Below the pieces are notes generated by a model that was given only the letters and a program-made list of their open reading frames with translations, ran no database searches and was not told the origin of the DNA. From Thermoanaerobaculales bacterium (GTDB taxonomy: Bacteria; Acidobacteriota; Thermoanaerobaculia; Thermoanaerobaculales; Sulfomarinibacteraceae), in assembly GCA_029932545.1 (NCBI GenBank), contig JAOZPW010000001.1:1-64000 (forward strand): 64,000 bases of DNA, read 5' to 3'. The stretch's first letter is position 1; every line of letters begins with the position of its first letter. A program made the position numbers and the translations under genes. Below are positions 59,352 to 64,000 of this stretch, piece by piece.

Positions 59352-59699
59352 ATGAGTGATTTGGAAGCACTGACGATCATCCTAACGTCTGTTGGTACTG
59401 AGCAGCAAGCGGTTGAAATCTCAGAGGAATTGATTGACCGGCGTTTGGCCACATGTGTCAACATCATTCCGTGTCTCCGCTCGATATACCGGTGGAAGGG
59501 AAAGGTCTGTGAAGACACTGAGTATCTTTTGCTGGTTAAAGCACCGAGGCGAAACTTCGACGGAGTCTCCGAAGCTATACGGGCCTTCCATTCCTACGAA
59601 CTCCCGGAAATTCTCGCAGTTCCTGTCGAAAAGGCAGAAGAGGCCTTTCACCGATGGGTGCTGCAGATGGTTGAGCCCGTAGATGGTGCGAACTCCTAA
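59352..59699 (+). CDS. cutA: CutA1 divalent-ion tolerance protein
   Basis: The 115-residue protein matches CutA1, a very stable trimer with a ferredoxin-like fold: EISEELIDRRLATCVNIIPCLRSIYRWKGKV, then EYLLLVKAPRRNF and a HSYELPEILAVPVEKAEEAFHRWV end. The cellular role is unclear despite the name. The gene lies between lexA and an anti-sigma pair, all on the + strand. Confidence 0.92.
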   Translation: MSDLEALTIILTSVGTEQQAVEISEELIDRRLATCVNIIPCLRSIYRWKGKVCEDTEYLLLVKAPRRNFDGVSEAIRAFHSYELPEILAVPVEKAEEAFHRWVLQMVEPVDGANS

Positions 59700-59729
59700 A
59701 AAACCCGATATGGAAGCGGGGGGTGCCTC

Positions 59730-60155
59730 ATGTGGGCAACCCTGAGCCTTGAAAGTCGTTTTGAGAGCATCGAAATCGCCGAACGGGCCTTGGCTGATCT
59801 CTTTGTTGAGGTTGGGTTGGGGGGTGACGAAGAGTACTGGATCCTGACGGCAGTTCGAGAAGCGATCGCTAACGCCATACGTCACGGACATCATGGGCGG
59901 CCTGACGAGTCCGTCAGGGTGGATTACCGTGTTGAGGCAGGTAGTGTGTCCATTACGGTTGTTGATCAGGGAGAGGGGTTCGACCCGGCAGTGATTCCGG
60001 ACCCCAGAGATGCGGAAAACCTCCTCAAACCATGTGGGCGAGGAATCTTCTATATGAGGCGGTTCATGGACGAGGTGATCTTTCGCCACGGGGCAGGGGG
60101 AGGTACCATGGTGTGCATGAGCCGCAAACTGACACAAAGACCAATCAAGGAGTAA
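59730..60155 (+). CDS. RsbW-like anti-sigma factor kinase
   Basis: The 141-residue GHKL ATPase has the N box VREAIANAIRHGHHG, G1 box VVDQGEGFDP and G2 box CGRGIFYMRRFMDEV, as in RsbW/SpoIIAB kinases. It would bind a sigma factor, or phosphorylate the STAS antagonist encoded next to it. No sigma factor gene is adjacent. The gene ends five bases before the antagonist start. Confidence 0.87.
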   Translation: MWATLSLESRFESIEIAERALADLFVEVGLGGDEEYWILTAVREAIANAIRHGHHGRPDESVRVDYRVEAGSVSITVVDQGEGFDPAVIPDPRDAENLLKPCGRGIFYMRRFMDEVIFRHGAGGGTMVCMSRKLTQRPIKE

Positions 60156-60160
60156 AGACG

Positions 60161-60499
60161 ATGAAACAACAGATTCGTGACGCTGATGATGTGCGTATTA
60201 TTTCCCTTTCCGGCAAGATTACTATCGGCGCAGGTGACGTGATGTTGCGTGAGTTGATCAACGAAAGTTTGGAGTCCGGTCACACCAAGCTCCTGCTGGA
60301 TCTTGGCAACATTACGACTATCGACTCTTCCGGAATTGGAGAAATGGTGGCGTCCTATACCTCGGCCAAGAACCGTGGGGCAGAGTTGAAGTTGGTCAAC
60401 CTTTCCAAAAAGATCAACGACATCCTGCAGGTCACACAGTTGATTACGGTCTTCGATGTTTTTGATAACGAGGCTGAGGCAGTCCAGAGCTTCGGCTAG
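60161..60499 (+). CDS. STAS-domain anti-sigma factor antagonist
   Basis: The 112-residue protein is a single STAS domain (RIISLSGKITIGAGDVMLREL, then LLLDLGNITTIDSSGIGEMVASY). DSSGIG contains the Ser that is phosphorylated in RsbV/SpoIIAA proteins. The ATG at 60161 with AAGGAG upstream is chosen over the open frame from 60032. With the preceding kinase it makes a partner-switching pair controlling an unseen sigma factor. Confidence 0.9.
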   Translation: MKQQIRDADDVRIISLSGKITIGAGDVMLRELINESLESGHTKLLLDLGNITTIDSSGIGEMVASYTSAKNRGAELKLVNLSKKINDILQVTQLITVFDVFDNEAEAVQSFG

Positions 60500-60549
60500 C
60501 TGCAGGGCAGAGACCTGAGGTTCAAGGGTTTTCAGACCACGCTGATGAC

Positions 60550-60972
60550 CTATGCGTTGCCGGGTCCCAGCCCATGGTCTTGGCAAAACGCCCGAATCTT
60601 CCGCTCCATGGTCGTGACGGTTGAACTGTAGGCGTCTTCATCCTCGCCGTAGGGGTCGCGGATCGACCAGGCGATTCTCTCGGCAGTTATTCGGCACGGC
60701 AGGGCGGCCAGACCCGGTTGGCCCATTAAGCTGATCACGACATCGATCGAGTCGAGATCAATGTCCTCAAGGCCCTTGGATGACAAAGCCGTCACTGGGT
60801 AGCCGTGTGAGCGCAGGGTTTCCAAAGAAAGATCGGCCACACGCCCCGTGGGGTGAAGTCCTGCCGAAACGGCGTTGACGGTTGTTCCGCCGATCGTATT
60901 GAGGATCGATTCTGCCATCGGTGAGCGGCAGGTGTTGGCGTAGCAGACGAAAAGGACGTTGAGTGGGGTCAT
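60550..60972 (-). CDS. Low-molecular-weight protein tyrosine phosphatase / arsenate reductase-like
   Basis: The 140-residue protein has the active-site loop VCYANTCRSPMAES at the N-terminus and the general-acid Asp in DPYGED near residue 110, the LMW-PTPase pattern. Some relatives reduce arsenate, but no ars genes are nearby, so phosphatase is more likely. The ATG at 60972 places the loop at the usual position; the frame is open to 61056. It is convergent with the STAS gene. Confidence 0.88.
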   Translation of the reverse strand: MTPLNVLFVCYANTCRSPMAESILNTIGGTTVNAVSAGLHPTGRVADLSLETLRSHGYPVTALSSKGLEDIDLDSIDVVISLMGQPGLAALPCRITAERIAWSIRDPYGEDEDAYSSTVTTMERKIRAFCQDHGLGPGNA

Positions 60973-61218
60973 CACCCCATTATATGCATGCAAGACCCGG
61001 CGGAGCCGGAAACAATAAAGCACTGACCGGTCCGCCGGGCAGCTCTCAGCAAGCAAGTGCTCTCGACAAGTTCAATTTTTCCCACGATGTGATGTGGCCC
61101 CGTCAAACAACGATCCCAAAGGCAGAGCCGGCCCCGGCTGAGAACCAAAATACCCATGGGCAAGGGCCTCATTGACCGACGTGGCGGTCAAGTGTAGCCT
61201 TGGCATTGGAGTTTTGTT

Positions 61219-61890
61219 GTGGTTCTGACCGGTTATAACACCGACATTAATTTTGAAGGAACGACGTACCATGTCCAAACAGAGGACAAGGGACGAGCGA
61301 ATCCGAATATTGAGTCGTTGGTCTATGCCAGGGGTGAGATTCTTTATTCGAAGAAAACAGCATATGACGATCTGGTCCTCCAGGATGCCGATGACAAAGA
61401 GGTTGCCAACCTAATGGATCGCCAACATCGAACCCTGGTAGAGGCCATCCGCAGAGGGAAGCTTGGGCAACTGACCGGAGGGGCCTCGCGAGAGAGAACG
61501 GTGGCCGGCAACGCTCCGCAACCCCCCACCCAAGAACCTTCATTGGACGAGGTCATCCTGGATTACCTCAAGGCCCAACAGGGGAAGGCGCACCTGATCT
61601 TGAGTTCGTCAGGGGAGAGGGACTTTGTCTACGGATCTGAGACCGAGATCCGGATTGTCGCCGTGGACTCCCAGGAAAACGCACCGCAAGCAGGAGTCAA
61701 GGTCACCGTTTTGTTCAAGTCGACTGCCGAACCCCGACGGCTCCAACTGGCCGAGGGGGAAACTGACGCCAACGGCGTGTTCCTGGCTCAATCGACCCTT
61801 CCGGATTTTAATGGTGGGACCTCTGCAGTCGTCGTCACCGCTGAAGGTAATCTCGGACAGTCGGAGATCAAGCATTTGGTTCACCGGTAG
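61219..61890 (+). CDS. Conserved protein of the acidobacterial GYNTD/YHVQTED type
   Basis: The 223-residue protein starts VLTGYNTDINFEGTTYHVQTEDKG and continues NPNIESLVYARGEILYSKKTAYDDL, a pattern I associate with hypothetical proteins common in Acidobacteriota and some Myxococcota. A Ser/Pro-rich linker (residues 85-110) leads to a beta-rich C-terminal domain (HLILSSSGERDFVYGSETEIRIVAVD...GVKVTVLFKST), like an Ig-type fold with possible tunable loops. GGAG 8 bases ahead supports the GTG start. Function is unknown. Confidence 0.7.
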   Translation: MVLTGYNTDINFEGTTYHVQTEDKGRANPNIESLVYARGEILYSKKTAYDDLVLQDADDKEVANLMDRQHRTLVEAIRRGKLGQLTGGASRERTVAGNAPQPPTQEPSLDEVILDYLKAQQGKAHLILSSSGERDFVYGSETEIRIVAVDSQENAPQAGVKVTVLFKSTAEPRRLQLAEGETDANGVFLAQSTLPDFNGGTSAVVVTAEGNLGQSEIKHLVHR

Positions 61891-61908
61891 AGGCGGGGTC
61901 GGGCCCGG

Positions 61909-61983
61909 AGGATTCTGAAGGGTTGCGGTCCGCAGGTTGTTCCAGAGTCCAGCATGACAGTGACCGAAACCCTTCAGAATCCT
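61909..61983. repeat. Inverted repeat downstream of the GYNTD-type gene
   Basis: AGGATTCTGAAGGGTT (61909-61924) and AACCCTTCAGAATCCT (61968-61983) form a perfect 16-bp inverted repeat with a 43-base loop. It could terminate the preceding gene or be a dispersed repeat. The rest of 61984-62212 shows no gene. Confidence 0.6.
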
Positions 61984-62212
61984 AAGTGCTGCGCTGCGCG
62001 CACGGCGAGGGATTTTTTTAAAAAGGGGACCGTGGCGATGTTTTGGTGTTTTTGTACACCCCTTTTGCGCGAAGCGCCCTCGCAATGAGTGTGTGGCGGA
62101 TTGGCCTACCCGCCGGCCTTGGGCAAAGAGTGGCCAAAACAGGCCAATACGGCGCGCGCTCATTGCGTCCCTTGTCAGTCACTGTGTTCTCCTGTACAGT
62201 ATCGCCGGTTGT

Positions 62213-62288
62213 GGGCCGTTAGCTCAATTGGCAGAGCAAGTGACTCTTAATCACTAGGTTGGAGGTTCGATTCCTCCACGGCTCACCA
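62213..62288 (+). tRNA. tRNA-Lys (CTT)
   Basis: A 76-base cloverleaf with acceptor GGGCCGT/ACGGCTC (one G-T pair), anticodon stem AGTGA/TCACT around loop CTCTTAA (anticodon CTT), T loop GTTCGATTC and encoded CCA. Confidence 0.96.
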
Positions 62289-62302
62289 TGATCCCCATCG
62301 TT

Positions 62303-62388
62303 GCGAAAGTGGCGGAACTGGTAGACGCGCGAGATTTAGGATCTCGTGGGGTACCCCCGTGGGGGTTCGAGTCCCCCCTTTCGCACCA
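62303..62388 (+). tRNA. tRNA-Leu (TAG)
   Basis: An 86-base class II tRNA with acceptor GCGAAAG/CTTTCGC, anticodon stem CGAGA/TCTCG around loop TTTAGGA (anticodon TAG), a long variable arm (GGGGTACCCCC region), T loop GTTCGAGTC and encoded CCA. Confidence 0.96.
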
Positions 62389-62401
62389 TCTCGGAGAACA
62401 C

Positions 62402-63694
62402 ATGCCGCACCAAATCACCAAACACCCCGATTACACAGTTGAAATCACGGCAGACTTGGACAAGGCCGCCGTCGATAAAGAGCGCGATGTTATCGCCAAA
62501 AAACTGAGATCCCAGGCCCATGTGCCAGGGTTCCGCCCGGGCAAGGCCCCCTTGTCGACGGTTCGAGCCAGGTATGGCGAAGAGATTCGTGAAGAACTCA
62601 CTGAACACCTCGCCGGCTTGTTGTGGCGGCAGATCCTCGATGAGGAGGATGAGTTTCAACCACTGATCCAACCCAGTTTCGAGGAGATGGGGTTCGGTGA
62701 TGATGGTGGCTTTTCCTTCAAGGCCCGGTTGGAGGTCAGACCCAGTTTCGATCTGCCTAGCCTGGATGGAATCGAATTGCCTGATCACTCGATTGAGGTC
62801 ACGGAAGCTGAGATCCAAGGCGAGTTGGAAGGCGTGGCCGAAGAAAACGCTTCTTGGGAGCCTGCGGCCGAGGACGCTCAAGTGGTTGATGGCGTGATGG
62901 TCGAGGCCGATTTGACGGCAGCGGTTGAGGGTTCGGATGAAGAGCCGACGACCGAGGAGAACGCCCGCATTATCGTAGGGGCAGACGGAATGCCTCCTGA
63001 AATCAGCGAGGCGCTCCAGGGCGCCCGGGTCGGGGACGAACGTGTCGCGACCAGGAGTCCGAGTGAAGATCCAGCCGAAGGGGACACGGCCGAGGAGGCT
63101 GCCCGATCGGTAACTTACACAATGACGGTCAAGGCCATCAAGAACAAGAGTCTCCCCGAGATCGACGATGGTCTGGCCCAGGGGTTGGGGTTTGACGACC
63201 TGGATCAGCTAAAAGAGAGAATTGTTGAGGTTCTCGGGGGCCGAAAGGCATCCGAGCGGAGAGACGGGTGGCGGCGCCACATCCTGGATCATCTCGAGGA
63301 GGGCGTGGATCTCGAAAACCTACCGCCGACCCTGGTCAAAGACGCCGTGTCCGGCGATATTCAACGGTTTGTCTATCACCTGGCCATGCAAGGACAGGCA
63401 CCGGACGATCAAATGGACTACCAGGCTCTTCGGGCGCGCTTCGAACCCGAGGCACGCCTCCGGGCTTTGGATACGCTGATTTTGGAGCAACTCGGGGATG
63501 AGTGGCAGATAGAAGTTCCCGAGAATGATGTCGACGCCTACATTGCCGGCGAGGCACAGCAAAAGGGCATTCCCCCAGCTGAACACAAGGCCAACTTGAT
63601 CAAAGAAGACCGATTGGACAGCCTGCGTCATGCCTCTCTGATGGCGGCAATTGTCAGTGAGTTACTGAGACGCGCCGGCGCCGAGGAGGACTGA
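62402..63694 (+). CDS. tig: Trigger factor
   Basis: Trigger factor is the ribosome-bound chaperone that meets nascent chains. The 430-residue protein has the ribosome-binding signature [19 protein letters not shown] near residue 40, a middle peptidyl-prolyl isomerase domain that is divergent and acidic (residues about 150-245), and a helical C-terminal chaperone domain. The ATG at 62402 follows GGAGAACAC; the frame open further upstream runs through tRNA-Leu and is not real. Its stop overlaps clpP. Confidence 0.92.
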   Translation: MPHQITKHPDYTVEITADLDKAAVDKERDVIAKKLRSQAHVPGFRPGKAPLSTVRARYGEEIREELTEHLAGLLWRQILDEEDEFQPLIQPSFEEMGFGDDGGFSFKARLEVRPSFDLPSLDGIELPDHSIEVTEAEIQGELEGVAEENASWEPAAEDAQVVDGVMVEADLTAAVEGSDEEPTTEENARIIVGADGMPPEISEALQGARVGDERVATRSPSEDPAEGDTAEEAARSVTYTMTVKAIKNKSLPEIDDGLAQGLGFDDLDQLKERIVEVLGGRKASERRDGWRRHILDHLEEGVDLENLPPTLVKDAVSGDIQRFVYHLAMQGQAPDDQMDYQALRARFEPEARLRALDTLILEQLGDEWQIEVPENDVDAYIAGEAQQKGIPPAEHKANLIKEDRLDSLRHASLMAAIVSELLRRAGAEED

Positions 63695-64000
63695 TGAGTT
63701 TCACAATTCCCTACGTAGTTGAGCAAACCAGCCGTGGGGAGCGGTCGTACGATATTTTTTCGCGCCTCCTCAAAGACAACGTCATCTTTTTGGGGTCGGC
63801 AGTCGATGATCAGGTCGCATCACTGGTGATCGCCCAACTGCTTTTTTTGGAAGCAGAGAACCCTGAAAAAGACATCAATATTTATATCAACTCCCCAGGA
63901 GGTTCGATTACCGCCGGGTTGGCAATTTATGACACCATGCAGTACGTCAAACCTCAGGTGGTAACGATCGGCCTGGGTCAGGCAGCATCGATGGGGGCGA
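63694..64000 (+). CDS. clpP: ATP-dependent Clp protease proteolytic subunit (partial)
   Basis: The first 102 codons of clpP are present before the window ends. The protein begins [33 protein letters not shown] and continues [21 protein letters not shown], up to the catalytic Ser in GQAASMGA. It overlaps tig by one codon junction (TGATG). The usual tig-clpP-clpX order suggests clpX follows. Confidence 0.97.
   Translation, partial: MSFTIPYVVEQTSRGERSYDIFSRLLKDNVIFLGSAVDDQVASLVIAQLLFLEAENPEKDINIYINSPGGSITAGLAIYDTMQYVKPQVVTIGLGQAASMGA

Overview
This 64 kb window is bacterial chromosome, roughly 57% GC by eye, and contains the replication origin. The dnaA-dnaN-recF-gyrB-gyrA block runs leftward from about 42.2 kb. 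The rpmH-rnpA-yidC-jag-mnmE-mnmG-rsmG-parA-parB block runs rightward from about 42.3 kb. Almost every gene to the right is on the + strand and the nearby genes to the left are on the - strand, as expected for two replichores leaving an origin near 40.7 kb. Gene order (parAB-bactofilin-atp b'/b/delta/alpha/gamma/beta/epsilon), DUF4390-NtrY, TrmFO and a 223-residue protein starting with a GYNTD...YHVQTED motif point to Acidobacteriota, or less likely a deltaproteobacterial relative (Myxococcota/Desulfobacterota). This is inference; there is no rRNA to settle it.

Layout. 0-6.5 kb: an M16-like secreted protein, a membrane protein, peroxiredoxin plus ferritin (peroxide and iron protection), a RimK-like ATP-grasp ligase, YjbQ and an unknown protein. 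6.46-7.48 kb: an internally deleted IS256-family element. 7.6-13.6 kb: a chromosomal integron. Its integrase gene intI (12559-13578, +) faces away from seven gene cassettes, all on the - strand and separated by attC sites. The cassettes encode a TPR protein, a DUF4288-like protein, a MazEF-type toxin-antitoxin pair, a low-GC GIY-YIG protein, an NTF2/SnoaL-like protein, a secreted protein of unknown function and a secreted coiled-coil protein. The IS256 remnant sits at the distal end, where the last attC is cut in half. 14.3-26.7 kb: uvrA, smpB, an HD-GYP regulator, DUF4390-ntrY, a TPR membrane protein, an RDD-like protein, a glycosyltransferase and a Xer recombinase. 26.7-27.0 kb: a dense run of mini-hairpins. 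27-33.4 kb: trmFO, dprA, a class II cyclic-nucleotide phosphodiesterase, pdxT, pdxS and a CPBP protease. 33.4-50.9 kb: origin and chromosome-segregation genes. 50.9-56.7 kb: the ATP synthase operon without subunits a and c. 56.8-64 kb: a sodium symporter, tRNA-Pro, lexA, cutA, an anti-sigma/antagonist pair, a tyrosine phosphatase, an acidobacterial-type hypothetical protein, tRNA-Lys, tRNA-Leu, tig and the start of clpP.

The main discovery is the integron: a complete-looking integrase, an attI core site, a family of similar attC sites and mostly unknown cargo, about 28 kb from oriC. Other notable points are tandem GAA-triloop hairpins at 26.7-26.87 kb, an rnpA frame that stays open through the whole of rpmH (as in Thermus), parS sites inside mnmG and at the rsmG/parA junction, a GAAC-N4-GTTC SOS-type box upstream of lexA, and a GyrA with Leu and Asn at the two classic quinolone-resistance positions.
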